This document shows positions 52,740 through 62,611 of a stretch of DNA of 64,000 nt, piece by piece (the stretch's first letter is position 1; each line of letters starts with the position of its first letter). The notes under the pieces were generated by a model, which saw only the letters and a list, made by a program, of their open reading frames with translations, was not told where the DNA came from and did not search any database. Location of the stretch: positions 2,232,001 through 2,296,000 of the forward strand of contig OZ245730.1 of assembly GCA_965227145.1 (NCBI GenBank), in the 5' to 3' direction. This DNA is from JACKAQ01 sp965227145 (GTDB taxonomy: Bacteria; Calditrichota; Calditrichia; RBG-13-44-9; J075). The position numbers were made by a program, and so were the translations under genes.

Positions 52740-54998
52740 TCAAACAATTTGGGTAACCATCGCCCGATACCCGGCTTTGCGCATACTTGCAGCAATTTTT
52801 TCTGCCGATTCCGGATTATCCGGCAGAGCGATCATTGCGCCGCCACCGCCGCCTCCGGTCAATTTTGCGCCGAGCGCACCGCTTTTCCGGGCAATTTCAA
52901 TCAACTCCTCCAGCTCCCAACTGGAAACCTGAATTGCGTTCAGTAACCCCTGGTTAATGTTCATCAATTCACCGAGCGTATCCAGTTCGTTTCGGACGAT
53001 CGCCTTCATCGCGCGTAGCGCTAAAGCGTTGATTTCTGTGAAGATACGTTCGTACATCATTTTGTTCTTTTCCCACGAATGCCGGACGTTCGCCACCATT
53101 TTTGCCGTCAAGCTTTCCACGCCGGTGATGCCGATGACCAGCGAAATCGGGTTCTCGACAGCCAGCGGTTTGATGAGCGGCGGTGTTCCGCGCCGGAAAA
53201 GAATAAATTTGCCATAAGTTGCCATCGTGTTATCGATGCCGGATGGCGTGCCATGCACAATCTGTTCGGATTTGAACGCAAGTTCGTTCACTTTTTCATC
53301 GGTGAGATCAAGTTTGTAGTGCTCCGAAAGCGCCCGGACAATCGCCACGGCTAACGCAGCCGATCCACCCAAACCCATTGCCCGCGGAATGTGCGGGAAA
53401 ATTTCGATGCGCATGCTTCGGTCATTCAGATCGAGCGTTTTTAAAATCACATCCAGCGATTGGTAAATGGAATGCTCGCGTTTGCGGTCTTTCGTGAGCC
53501 GTTCCTCCACGCCCCATCGCGGAATAATCAGGTGCACGCCTTCCTTTGCGTCGATCACTTTGGATTGAATGGCAATTGGAATAGGCGCCGCAATAACGTG
53601 GCTTCCGTAAACCGCTGCATGCTCGCCAAACAGAATAACCTTGCCGTAACCGGCGGGCAAATCCACCCGGATTTCTGTTTCTTTTTGTCGGGAAACCGGA
53701 ACAGAGGTTCTGTCGCGCAATTCTTTCACAATTTCCTCGGCTTTCCACACTTTTATTTCACCGGTCTCGATGAGCCGGTCAACGACTTCGTCGAACAAAT
53801 CGGGCGGCGCATCCGCTGCCATCGCAACGGTGCGGGCGTGCAAGGTCATGTGCCCCTGCTGAATCCCTTCCGTTGAGAGGGCTTTGATCGCTGAAAAATT
53901 TTGTGCCAATCCGACCGCGCCCATCACTTCCATCAATTCGCGGGCGCTTTCGACATTCAAAATGCGCAGCAATGGCGCGACCGATGGGTTCGACTGCACC
54001 GGACCACCGACAATCCCCACTTTCAGCGGTAATTTGATGCGTCCGACGAGATCGCCATCATCATTTTTAGACCATTTGGTAAGCGATGAGTAATGATTGC
54101 CGCGCGCCGCATAGGCATGCACAGACGATTCAATGGCTCGCCAATCGTTGCCGGTGGCAATTGCAACCGGATCGATGCCGTTCAAAATACCTTTATTATG
54201 CGTGGTTGCGCGATACGGATCAACGAGCGCAAATTCATTCGCCAAAATAATCCCGTCGCGAACCTGTTCGCCGTTGAATCCCTTTTTGGTTTCGAGAAAT
54301 TTTGTGGGAATCACACATTCCGCCGTAACCAGCGAACGATCGGCGAGATTGGACAAAATGCGCAAAAACACTTTGCCGCCGGTGATTTTTTCCACCAGAC
54401 CGGCAATGCCTTCGCACATTGTGTTGACGAGGTTGGCGCCCATCGCATCACGCGTATCAACCAGCAGGTGAACCACAAGCATGTCCCCGCGATACGATGA
54501 ATTTGGGTGGATAAACACTTCCACATCTTTTGCGCCGCCGCCACGGGCAACCATATTCGGATGAAAACTGTTGGCGAGGTTTAAAATTTCTTCTTTATTC
54601 TGCAATATTGCTTTTTGGGCGTGCGAAGGATGTTCAATATCCATCACCTGCACCTGCCCGATGAGAATGGGCTCGGTGCTTTTTGCCGCAAATCCGCCGT
54701 TTTGCCGGACAATTTTCGCAGCCGAACTGACCGCCGCAACAATGGATGGTTCCTCAACGACCATCGGCACGATGTAGTCTTTCCCGTTGATCAAAAAATT
54801 GAGTCCCAATCCAATGGGCAAACTGAACACGCCGATGACATTTTCGATCATTTTATCAGCGGCTTCATTATCCAGCACATTTGCCCCGCTGGATAATAAT
54901 TTGAAGGTATCGGCTGTGATAATTTCGCGTTCTTTCAGAACTTCCAGCCGTTCCTGAACGGACAATTTGTAAAAACCCGGAATGCGGGAGCGATCCAT
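52740..54998 (-). CDS. Fused HMG-CoA reductase (class II) and mevalonate kinase
   Basis: A 752-residue protein joining two consecutive mevalonate enzymes. Residues 1-430 are a class II (bacterial) HMG-CoA reductase with EEPSIVAA, the Lys of THNKGILNGID, GNDWRAIE and the C-terminal His in GHMTLHAR. About 445-752 is a GHMP mevalonate kinase: GEHAAVYG near its start, the GLGGSAALAVA ATP loop, GTPSGIDNTMATYG, and LTGGGGGGAMIAL. All main catalytic residues of both halves are present, so it should take HMG-CoA to phosphomevalonate. A GAGG site precedes the ATG. It lies between phosphomevalonate kinase and idi in one minus-strand run. Confidence 0.93.
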   Translation of the reverse strand: MDRSRIPGFYKLSVQERLEVLKEREIITADTFKLLSSGANVLDNEAADKMIENVIGVFSLPIGLGLNFLINGKDYIVPMVVEEPSIVAAVSSAAKIVRQNGGFAAKSTEPILIGQVQVMDIEHPSHAQKAILQNKEEILNLANSFHPNMVARGGGAKDVEVFIHPNSSYRGDMLVVHLLVDTRDAMGANLVNTMCEGIAGLVEKITGGKVFLRILSNLADRSLVTAECVIPTKFLETKKGFNGEQVRDGIILANEFALVDPYRATTHNKGILNGIDPVAIATGNDWRAIESSVHAYAARGNHYSSLTKWSKNDDGDLVGRIKLPLKVGIVGGPVQSNPSVAPLLRILNVESARELMEVMGAVGLAQNFSAIKALSTEGIQQGHMTLHARTVAMAADAPPDLFDEVVDRLIETGEIKVWKAEEIVKELRDRTSVPVSRQKETEIRVDLPAGYGKVILFGEHAAVYGSHVIAAPIPIAIQSKVIDAKEGVHLIIPRWGVEERLTKDRKREHSIYQSLDVILKTLDLNDRSMRIEIFPHIPRAMGLGGSAALAVAIVRALSEHYKLDLTDEKVNELAFKSEQIVHGTPSGIDNTMATYGKFILFRRGTPPLIKPLAVENPISLVIGITGVESLTAKMVANVRHSWEKNKMMYERIFTEINALALRAMKAIVRNELDTLGELMNINQGLLNAIQVSSWELEELIEIARKSGALGAKLTGGGGGGAMIALPDNPESAEKIAASMRKAGYRAMVTQIV

Positions 54999-55072
54999 TA
55001 TGCTGCCTCAAGGTTTCGTTAAACCATACGAATAAACAATAAAAATGCTATCCTGCAACAAAAATAAAAATT

Positions 55073-56137
55073 TTAATCCGATGAAATATGGACACCGCGA
55101 TGGGCAATGGCCGCATCAATTGGCGAATACCCGGCTTTCGCAAGTGCCTCGGCTGCGGCTTCGATAATTTCCGGGGAAGTGGCGAATGCGATACCCAAAT
55201 CGCCGCCACCGGCGCCGGATGGCTTGTAAACCGCACCCGCTGTTTTTGCGATTTCCCGGATTGCGGCATGTTCCGGTGTTATAATCGGTGCGATGCTGCG
55301 TTCGCCAAGTTCTGTCATTCGCTGAAAATATTCATCAACGCAATCGAGAAATTTATCGATTTCAGCATTGGCGATGGCATGCGCGCCTTCGAAAGAAATA
55401 TCACTCATTGCCGTAAGAATTTTGGAAAAACCGGCGGCATCGCGTTGCCGGAACGCGTTTACCCGGCTCACCAGCTCGCGGGTGGAAGCCGGATTACCCG
55501 ACCAAACCACCAGCATAAACAGATTCTCCGGCAGATCAAGCGGCTCGATCATCGCGTTGAGCGGATCACCCGGCGCAATTTGATATTGCAACACACCGCC
55601 GATTGCGGATGCCGCAATATCCACACCGCTGCCCATTTTGCCCTGCGCCCGGTAATGCGCCCGAACCGCCTGCTGAAACAATCTGTATTTATCCGCAAAC
55701 GGTTGATTGGCAAATTCAAAAATGCCGTTTAATAGCGCGATGCTCAGCGCCGCACTGGAGCCAAGCCCCAATTTTTGTCCGGAATTTTCGAAATAAAACT
55801 GGTCTGTTTCCAATAAAAATGAGGATGGCGGCAGCTCAATCGGCGATTCCTGCAAAGCGGATTCAATGGCGGCGGAGAAAAAAACGAGCAGGCGACGGGT
55901 TGCGTCATCTGTTTCCGGGAATGTCATTTTGCCGCCTTCCAGCAATTCAAACGGCTGTTGCGAAATGCCCAATCCCGGCGATTCCACCGAATAGTTGCTG
56001 TTTTTATTTGCGGAAATATGCACATTCGCGTTTCGATTAATTGCCGCAACAACCGCAGGCGCGCCTTCCAAAACGGCATATTCGCCCAATAAAATCAGTT
56101 TTCCCGGTGCGCTGGATGTTAATTTGTGGGTGCTCAT
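55073..56137 (-). CDS. mvaK2: Phosphomevalonate kinase (ERG8/MvaK2 type)
   Basis: A 354-residue GHMP kinase. The start SAPGKLILLGEYAVLEGAPAV, the ATP loop KLGLGSSAAL, the MGSGVDIAASAIGGVL block and the KPSGAGGGDLGIA motif are those of phosphomevalonate kinase rather than mevalonate kinase. It makes diphosphomevalonate from the product of the fused enzyme downstream. The start at 56137 lies seven bases after the stop of the DUF58 gene, so it is probably coupled to it. An in-frame Met 18 codons earlier overlaps that gene and lacks support. Galactokinase or homoserine kinase are excluded by these motifs. Confidence 0.9.
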   Translation of the reverse strand: MSTHKLTSSAPGKLILLGEYAVLEGAPAVVAAINRNANVHISANKNSNYSVESPGLGISQQPFELLEGGKMTFPETDDATRRLLVFFSAAIESALQESPIELPPSSFLLETDQFYFENSGQKLGLGSSAALSIALLNGIFEFANQPFADKYRLFQQAVRAHYRAQGKMGSGVDIAASAIGGVLQYQIAPGDPLNAMIEPLDLPENLFMLVVWSGNPASTRELVSRVNAFRQRDAAGFSKILTAMSDISFEGAHAIANAEIDKFLDCVDEYFQRMTELGERSIAPIITPEHAAIREIAKTAGAVYKPSGAGGGDLGIAFATSPEIIEAAAEALAKAGYSPIDAAIAHRGVHISSD

Positions 56138-56144
56138 TTCAATA

Positions 56145-57533
56145 TCAAATTTCGATGACGGATTGGCGGTAACGATCGAGCAACGATTCAATTGCAGCGT
56201 CGTTTTGTTTGATAAATTTCACGGTTTTTGGCGCGGATTTTTCGCGTTTGGCAAATTCCAGCGGCTCAAACGCGTCGGTGAACAGGATGCGTTTTAAAAT
56301 AGATGGCGGTTTGCTGAGATCGAGCGTTTTTGTGGCGTTGTAAAACGCCAGATTCACATCCAGCGGTCGCCCGTTCTGCAATTGCTCCAGCGATTGAATC
56401 GGGCAAAATGAGGAAAACAGCAGCACCGTGGAGCCTTTGTGCAATTCGTAATAGCGATCTTTCATAAATTGCTCAATCGACAAACCGGATTGCCATTTTG
56501 CCGCGCTCACCGAATACAGCATTTGCTGATACTCGTCCAGTTGATAATGCTGTTCGATCGATTGATCGACAAAAAATCGCACGCTGAAACCCTGCTCAAT
56601 AATTGCGTCAATCACCTGCCGGACTTTCTCTTTGTAAATATCCAGTAATAAATCTTTCAGCGGCAGCGGTTGCCCGCCGGTTGGCGATGCATCGTAAAAA
56701 CTCGCCAAAACGTTGATATGCGAAACATACGGGAATGTTCGATCGTGAATCCGCACGGTGAGTTCCCGGCTGCGGGCATAATTTTTCCAGATGATCCGGC
56801 GAATATCATCGCCCGGTGCATACTTTTTGTAGTCGAGCAATTCGCCTTTGGCGGTGCGGTGTTGAATCACTTTTTTGACCGGATCTTCGGAACTTTTGGT
56901 GTTGATCAGCACGCCGTTGTTGAGTGTTTTTGGCGGCTCTGTGAACACGCCCAGATGTTCAGATTCGCGATAGGGAAGGGCAAACAGGTGGAAAAAATCT
57001 TCGAAATGTATGATTGCGCTGCGAAACCGGTAATCGCGAACGTGCGGTAACAGCATCTGTTTGCGACCCAAAATGCCCATTCTTTTGCCGTTTTCGCGGA
57101 GTACTTCGTTGACCAAAATTTCGTCGCTGGCCACGTTATCTTCAAAAAAAACAGTCACTTTCAGAAATCCGAGAAACGGGCGACGGATGCCGTAAATACG
57201 CGCTTCGGTATCGACCAGTCCCGGCGTCGGGCTGGTTTGCCGGAACCCCAATTTGATGATATCCTGTTTTTCATCGTCGTCCGTTTCCAAAATACGCTTT
57301 TTGAAAATCAGCGATAAATAGGGCAGAATTGTGGTGATCAACCCGAATGCCAAAACCGATGTGCAGGCAAACAGCGCCAATATGCTCAACACAATTTGCA
57401 CCCGCGCCTGATCACCCGGCAAGCTGGAAAATTCGTGATACCAATAATATGAAAATCCGGCAATGACCAGCAGCAGGACTGCATTTCGCCGGAGAATAAA
57501 AAAATTTGAAATATATGCTAATTTTGTTTTCAA
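56145..57533 (-). CDS. DUF58-domain protein, membrane-anchored
   Basis: A 462-residue protein with two N-terminal hydrophobic segments (about 10-28 and 43-68) and a cytoplasmic or periplasmic domain. The DUF58 core shows DYKKYAPGDDIRRIIWKNYARSRELTVRIHD, the PGDDxRxIxW signature. DUF58 proteins have a von Willebrand-like fold and occur next to MoxR ATPases; none was found here. The start is TTG, without a strong ribosome-binding site. It leads the mevalonate-gene run, being co-directional and seven bases from phosphomevalonate kinase, but a functional link is not evident. Confidence 0.85.
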   Translation of the reverse strand: MKTKLAYISNFFILRRNAVLLLVIAGFSYYWYHEFSSLPGDQARVQIVLSILALFACTSVLAFGLITTILPYLSLIFKKRILETDDDEKQDIIKLGFRQTSPTPGLVDTEARIYGIRRPFLGFLKVTVFFEDNVASDEILVNEVLRENGKRMGILGRKQMLLPHVRDYRFRSAIIHFEDFFHLFALPYRESEHLGVFTEPPKTLNNGVLINTKSSEDPVKKVIQHRTAKGELLDYKKYAPGDDIRRIIWKNYARSRELTVRIHDRTFPYVSHINVLASFYDASPTGGQPLPLKDLLLDIYKEKVRQVIDAIIEQGFSVRFFVDQSIEQHYQLDEYQQMLYSVSAAKWQSGLSIEQFMKDRYYELHKGSTVLLFSSFCPIQSLEQLQNGRPLDVNLAFYNATKTLDLSKPPSILKRILFTDAFEPLEFAKREKSAPKTVKFIKQNDAAIESLLDRYRQSVIEI

Positions 57534-57736
57534 TCGTTTGTCGGTCTCATTTAATAATTGATTTTTATACGAAAGTAAACGTCGTTAATTTCATGCGGTT
57601 TCCAAAAATATGTCTAAAATTTTACGAAAATCTATCATTAATATGTGATTATTGCAAGTTATTCGTAAATGTATCTCCATCGCCGATGCACGGTTTTTTG
57701 ATTTTATTTCAATCGCCAGACACAAAAAGCAACCGT

Positions 57737-60700
57737 ATGATCGAAACGATTAATGACGCTTTCAGAATACCCTTCCCCAAATTTTTGCGATGGCATTTTT
57801 TTGTTACACTGATGTTGGTGCAGCCGGTTTTGGTCGCATCGCCGGACAGCAGCGCGGTTGTACCACAAATCACTAAAAATATCAAAAAAATCCCCGAATC
57901 GGTGTTAAAAGGCATCGTTGCGGCGGGCTACCGCAGGGAAAATTTGCTGGAGCAATTGCCGCTTACCGCGTTGGAATTACCCCAAATTTATCTGCCGGAA
58001 AATGTCGCGCATCCCCGTTTGATCAGCGAAAACCAATTATTTCGGGCACGACAAAACCTGATTCGCTCACCGTTTTCCAACTGGTTTTGGTTGTTGAAAA
58101 TGCAGACTGAACCGTATTTGCAGGATTTTTTTCGACCGGAGCCGTTTTTGCTCCGGCAGGCGGAAGACATGAAATCGCTGGCATTTTTATACCGGATCAC
58201 CGGTGAAAAACACTATCTCTCCGCGCTGGAAAGGCTGTTGGCTGCGCTGCCGGAACCACCGGAAATCGTTAATTTTGAGGGTGGAAAAAATTCCGTCGGT
58301 TGGGGCGATTATCTGGAAAGCGCGCAGTCGGCGATTCCGGTTGCTGTGGCGCTCGATCTGGTTTACGACGATTTATCTGATGAAATAAGGACTGATGCGC
58401 TCGGAAAACTTGCGCAAATCAGCCGTCAATTGATGGATGCCGTGTTGCTCGCCGGTAACAATAACCACACAACGGTGATGGCAATTGCCATTCTCACCAT
58501 TGCAATTGTGCTGGATCACCCGGAAAATTTTATTCGAAACGACCGCCAGTCGATGTGGCAAACCGGACTCAAATTTTTATCGCGATCGCTGGGAATCATC
58601 GCGCCGGATGGCGGCTATGCCGAGGGCGTTTATTACGGCAATTTTATTTGCAGCCATCTCGCCGCGTTTTCTGTGTATTTCGAAAATGTCACCGGTATCG
58701 AGCTGTTTCGGCACCCGTATTTGGAACGACTGGTCAATTGGCTGTTGGCAAATAACAAAGGCAGCGGTCAATATTCAGCGTTCGATGACGCCTATCAAAC
58801 GCGATTTTTTTATCTGCCGCTGACCATCCCGCAAAGCAGGTTGGCGGGGCAGTGGCGGGCGCATTTTTTGGCGGAGCCACCGCTGGTTTCCGCCGAAAGA
58901 AACGTGGTTGAAGCGTTAGCGATTTACGACGGAAGTGACCAGGTTTTACCAGAATATGGTTCGCCGAATCGGTTTTTTGTTGAATCCGGCGAGGTGATTT
59001 TCCGGGATCGCGCGGTTCAACCCCAATTTTTTGCGGCGTTTTTATCCGAGCGCGAACAGTGGTTTGCCAGCCGGCATGAGCATATTGACCCGATGAGCGT
59101 TGAAATCAGCGCATTCGGCGAAGATTTTATTGTGGATGCGGGGTACGGTAACGCAACTTCCGATCCCAATCGGCCGTGGTTTTTGTCCGGGAAATCCGGC
59201 AACGGCATTTTGGTTGATGGGATGGGAACGTATGAAAACCCGATTTTTGGGGATCCGATTGCCAGTAAAATCGAACACGCTTTTCAGACAGAAACTGTTG
59301 CGGGAGCGAAGTTTTCACACAGCATCGGCGATGTGCAGTTGATGCGCAGCGCCCTTTTCTCCGGCAATAATATGTTGCTGATGATCGATGAATTTGATGC
59401 GCAGCAGCCGCACGATATCCGGCTCAATTTCAATCATCCCGGAAAGCTGCGGCAGCTTCACCCGAATGTGCTGGAAATTGTCCAGCCGACGGCGCGATTG
59501 AAATTGCTGACGCTGACGTCCGAAAGCGAATCGCCGCAAATTGTGCAGGATTTTGGATTGTTCACTCCAAAAAGTAAGGGCGTTCCGGTTAACAATTTGC
59601 AAATTGGACAGCGCGATGTCCGCAACGGACTTTTTTTAACGGTGATGCTTCCGGAATCCGGGCAAACGGGTGAAATTCAACTATCGCCGCTGGCGATAAA
59701 AAACGGCGTTCGCGGATACCGCATCGCCAACGCAGCGGATGAAACCATCACCGAAGTTGCCGTTGGCAACGGGAAAATTCTGGAAAGTTCGCAGTGGAAA
59801 ACCGATGCCCGCGTCGTTTGGGTGCAAATGGCTGCGGACGGGCAGATTTCCGGGTTGCTGATCAACTCCGGCACTTTTTTTTCAACGGATGAATTTGAGC
59901 TCACATTTGAAATTCCGGTTACGTTGGTGTTAAGCCGCACCGCTTTTGGCTGGCAGGGATTTTTGGATGCGCCGCCGGTAAATTTCGAAATGGAAATCAG
60001 CGGTATTTTTCCGGGAGCATTCCAATTTCAGCGCCGGGAAGTTGTACCGTTTTTGAGCGATGGCGGCACCACAAAACTGTTGTTGAACGGCAGCGGTCCG
60101 CTGGAAATCGGGGCAAATTTTCATCCCGTTGAATTGCCGGAACCGTTCCGTCGATCGCCCGATTTGCTGGGCTGGCTGGCGCGACAGCCCAATTCCGGTG
60201 AGGTATATCGCCACTGGCCGGATTATTATCAGATCACCCACCAAAATCAATTGATGCAAGAATTTCGCAGCGGTGTTGCAACGGCAATTCACCGGTTCAG
60301 CGATCAGCAGTTTGGCGATCCGTATGCTATTGATTATACTGCATTTGCGATCTTCGGAATTATGCAGCAAAGTTACAATCGCAATTCGCCATCTGCATTT
60401 TTTGTGAAAATTCCGCACCGTTATCAATTCGCCGGTGATGCCGGAGATTATCGCTGGAAAATTGTCGAAAACGGCAGATTTTCCCTCGACGATCTGGAAA
60501 TTCATCACTTTCACGCAGATGTTGCGGATGCCGCCGGCAACCGGTTCACCTATCGGCGAGCCGCAGAATTTGCCGGACATTCCAGCAATTTCGTTAACCT
60601 GGAATTGTCTGATCGGTATGAATTTGGATACATGAATGCCGGGCTGGCAGGGCAGGAAAATCAGCAGTTTTTTGGCAAAATTGGATTCGAGCGATCGTTT

Positions 60701-61633
60701 GTCCGGTTTGGTCAGCGAACCTCGCAAAATGATCGCTACCAATATTTCGATGGCAAATACCGCAATTGGCTGGCGACGTTTTCGCATCAAAACGCCGCCG
60801 GCAGCAAACGCCAAACGCTGGATTTGAACGGTTTCGGACGGCGATACGCAGTTTCAATGGCAGGCGAATGGCACGGAAAACAACAACAATATTTGGGAAA
60901 TGTTCTGTTTTACCCGCATTCGAAAATCAAATTGGGACAATTTATACTGATAGAAAAACAATCGGTTTGGCATATCCGGCAGTGGTTGGGAGATGTGCAT
61001 TTCCGGCAAAAAACGGCTTCCGTTCGGTTCGCGTTAGCCAATCGAAATCAGCGATTTTCTGAATCGTTGACAACCCGTTTTCAGCATAAAAACAACCAAA
61101 TTTGGTTCAATTTTCGCAGCGAATCGTTGAAAATCACCAAAAACGGTGTCGCCGCGGTTCGCTGGTCGCATCAATCGCCGGCAAATTGGCAAAAGGATAC
61201 CCAATTGCGATACGGCTTTTTACCGTTGGAAAACAAGTTCGGCACGGAAATTCACCAATCATGGCAGGTAAATCTGGATCACCATTTCTCGGTTTATCCG
61301 GTTTTCGCCAGCGGGTTTGAACGCGATCAACCGCTAAATGCGATCGGCAGCGGTTTCGGTATTCGTGGTCAGCACCGCCTGTTTAGTCAACTGATGATCA
61401 ATCTATCGAATAAAATTACGGCATTTAGCTATCAAATGTCTGTGGATATAGCAAATCGCAGCGGCGATACCTTGTTCAATTTCCAGATGCAAATCTGGCA
61501 AATCGGCAGCCGGCTGATTCGCAACGAAATTCGCTTTGTGCCGTTGTGGAGCAACGTTCAGCCCGGCGTATATTTCAGCTATCAGCGCGGTATCGGCAGT
61601 CGGTTGGAAGCTGCTATTCAGTTATATTTTTGA
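57737..61633 (+). CDS. Heparinase II/III-like polysaccharide lyase fused to probable outer-membrane barrel
   Basis: A 1298-residue protein. A hydrophobic segment near residue 30 (LRWHFFVTLMLVQPVLVASPD) acts as signal peptide from the ATG at 57737; the frame is open 77 codons further up with no support. Residues 60-390 form an all-helical lyase domain with NNNHTTVMA (about 240) and GGYAEGVYYGNF (about 290). About 400-750 forms the heparinase II/III beta-sandwich with HEHIDPMS and SGNGILVDGMG. About 880-1298 is rich in alternating beta strands with aromatic girdles and ends LYF, as outer membrane barrels do. It may degrade uronic acid polysaccharide at the surface. Its 3' end overlaps the EamA gene by 16 bases, convergent. 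Confidence 0.8.
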   Translation: MIETINDAFRIPFPKFLRWHFFVTLMLVQPVLVASPDSSAVVPQITKNIKKIPESVLKGIVAAGYRRENLLEQLPLTALELPQIYLPENVAHPRLISENQLFRARQNLIRSPFSNWFWLLKMQTEPYLQDFFRPEPFLLRQAEDMKSLAFLYRITGEKHYLSALERLLAALPEPPEIVNFEGGKNSVGWGDYLESAQSAIPVAVALDLVYDDLSDEIRTDALGKLAQISRQLMDAVLLAGNNNHTTVMAIAILTIAIVLDHPENFIRNDRQSMWQTGLKFLSRSLGIIAPDGGYAEGVYYGNFICSHLAAFSVYFENVTGIELFRHPYLERLVNWLLANNKGSGQYSAFDDAYQTRFFYLPLTIPQSRLAGQWRAHFLAEPPLVSAERNVVEALAIYDGSDQVLPEYGSPNRFFVESGEVIFRDRAVQPQFFAAFLSEREQWFASRHEHIDPMSVEISAFGEDFIVDAGYGNATSDPNRPWFLSGKSGNGILVDGMGTYENPIFGDPIASKIEHAFQTETVAGAKFSHSIGDVQLMRSALFSGNNMLLMIDEFDAQQPHDIRLNFNHPGKLRQLHPNVLEIVQPTARLKLLTLTSESESPQIVQDFGLFTPKSKGVPVNNLQIGQRDVRNGLFLTVMLPESGQTGEIQLSPLAIKNGVRGYRIANAADETITEVAVGNGKILESSQWKTDARVVWVQMAADGQISGLLINSGTFFSTDEFELTFEIPVTLVLSRTAFGWQGFLDAPPVNFEMEISGIFPGAFQFQRREVVPFLSDGGTTKLLLNGSGPLEIGANFHPVELPEPFRRSPDLLGWLARQPNSGEVYRHWPDYYQITHQNQLMQEFRSGVATAIHRFSDQQFGDPYAIDYTAFAIFGIMQQSYNRNSPSAFFVKIPHRYQFAGDAGDYRWKIVENGRFSLDDLEIHHFHADVADAAGNRFTYRRAAEFAGHSSNFVNLELSDRYEFGYMNAGLAGQENQQFFGKIGFERSFVRFGQRTSQNDRYQYFDGKYRNWLATFSHQNAAGSKRQTLDLNGFGRRYAVSMAGEWHGKQQQYLGNVLFYPHSKIKLGQFILIEKQSVWHIRQWLGDVHFRQKTASVRFALANRNQRFSESLTTRFQHKNNQIWFNFRSESLKITKNGVAAVRWSHQSPANWQKDTQLRYGFLPLENKFGTEIHQSWQVNLDHHFSVYPVFASGFERDQPLNAIGSGFGIRGQHRLFSQLMINLSNKITAFSYQMSVDIANRSGDTLFNFQMQIWQIGSRLIRNEIRFVPLWSNVQPGVYFSYQRGIGSRLEAAIQLYF

Positions 61634-62532
61634 ACGGTTTTTCGCGACAAATATTTTTGGTATTCCTTCATTTGTGAAACAAAAATGCCAACAAAAGTAA
61701 CCAGCATTCCGGTGACAATTTGCGGCGTGATGCTTTCGTTGAGCATTGCCCAACCGATTAAAATCGCCACAACCGGGGTTATGTAAATTATTGAAGATAC
61801 TGAAATTGCGCTCATTTCTTTCAATAAATAATAGTAGAGCACAAACGCCAACGCCGAGGCAACAATTCCCATGTAAACTACCGCGATTATCGATGCCGCG
61901 TGATATTTAATCAACGGCAATTCGCCACTCAATAAACCGATCAGCCCGAGCATAACCACGCCCCAAATCATTTGGTGGAGCGTGAGCGTTACTGTTTCCA
62001 TATGGCTGAGATATTTTTTTACCATCACCAGCGAAACAGCTGCCGAAAGTGCGCTGATAATTACCGCGATAGACGCCCACACAACCATACCTTCAAAGCG
62101 CGTTTGCAATAATTGGTCGTAAAAAACGATGGCGATCCCCAAAAATCCGATGACCAATCCCAAAAATTTTTGCCACTGAAACGCTTCGCTGCGGAAAACG
62201 AAATTGGAAACGACGCCCGTAAACAGCGGAAATGTGGCAAAAAAAATCGCCGTTGCGCCGGCGTTGATATATTGTTCGCCCCAATAAATCAATCCGTAAT
62301 CCAATAAATACAATAGGATAGATGAAATAAATATCATCGAAAAATCTTTTGATGATATTTTTAACGAGCGCCGTTTGTACGCTGCGTATCCGAGCAGGCA
62401 TGCGAGCGCCACCAAAAATCGGGCGGAAGCGCCCAAAAATGGCGGGATTCCGATCAAGCTGTATTTTATGGCAATCCAGGTTGTGCCCCACACAAAACTC
62501 AGGAATGCTAAAATGGCATATTTTCGCAACAT
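61618..62532 (-). CDS. EamA/DMT-family transporter
   Basis: A 304-residue membrane protein with ten hydrophobic helices in two five-helix EamA repeats. WGTTWIAIKYSLIGIPPFLGASARF at the N terminus and the FATFPLFTGVVS and YITPVVAILIGWAMLNE segments are characteristic. Such proteins export amino acids or other metabolites; the substrate cannot be told. A GGGAAG site lies nine bases before the ATG. It is convergent with the lyase-barrel gene and divergent from the Rrf2 regulator, 78 bases from the Rrf2 promoter. Confidence 0.9.
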   Translation of the reverse strand: MLRKYAILAFLSFVWGTTWIAIKYSLIGIPPFLGASARFLVALACLLGYAAYKRRSLKISSKDFSMIFISSILLYLLDYGLIYWGEQYINAGATAIFFATFPLFTGVVSNFVFRSEAFQWQKFLGLVIGFLGIAIVFYDQLLQTRFEGMVVWASIAVIISALSAAVSLVMVKKYLSHMETVTLTLHQMIWGVVMLGLIGLLSGELPLIKYHAASIIAVVYMGIVASALAFVLYYYLLKEMSAISVSSIIYITPVVAILIGWAMLNESITPQIVTGMLVTFVGIFVSQMKEYQKYLSRKTVQKYN

Positions 62533-62575
62533 TCGTGATTCTTCCCTTATTTTTCAGCCTAAATTTAATTTAATG

Positions 62576-62604
62576 TTGACAGTTTGTACTCATGAAATTA
62601 TATT
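62576..62604 (+). promoter_or_regulatory. Sigma-70 promoter for the Rrf2-ferredoxin-sufB genes
   Basis: TTGACA at 62576-62581 and TATATT at 62599-62604 with a 17-base spacer match the consensus housekeeping promoter closely. Expected start of transcription is near 62611, just before the dyad. Confidence 0.8.
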
Positions 62605-62611
62605 TGCCATG

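Noticed and set aside
59930..60814. A 294-codon minus-strand open frame inside the lyase-barrel gene
   Set aside because: No ribosome-binding site or recognisable motif; it lies wholly within a long frame whose lyase domain is well supported.
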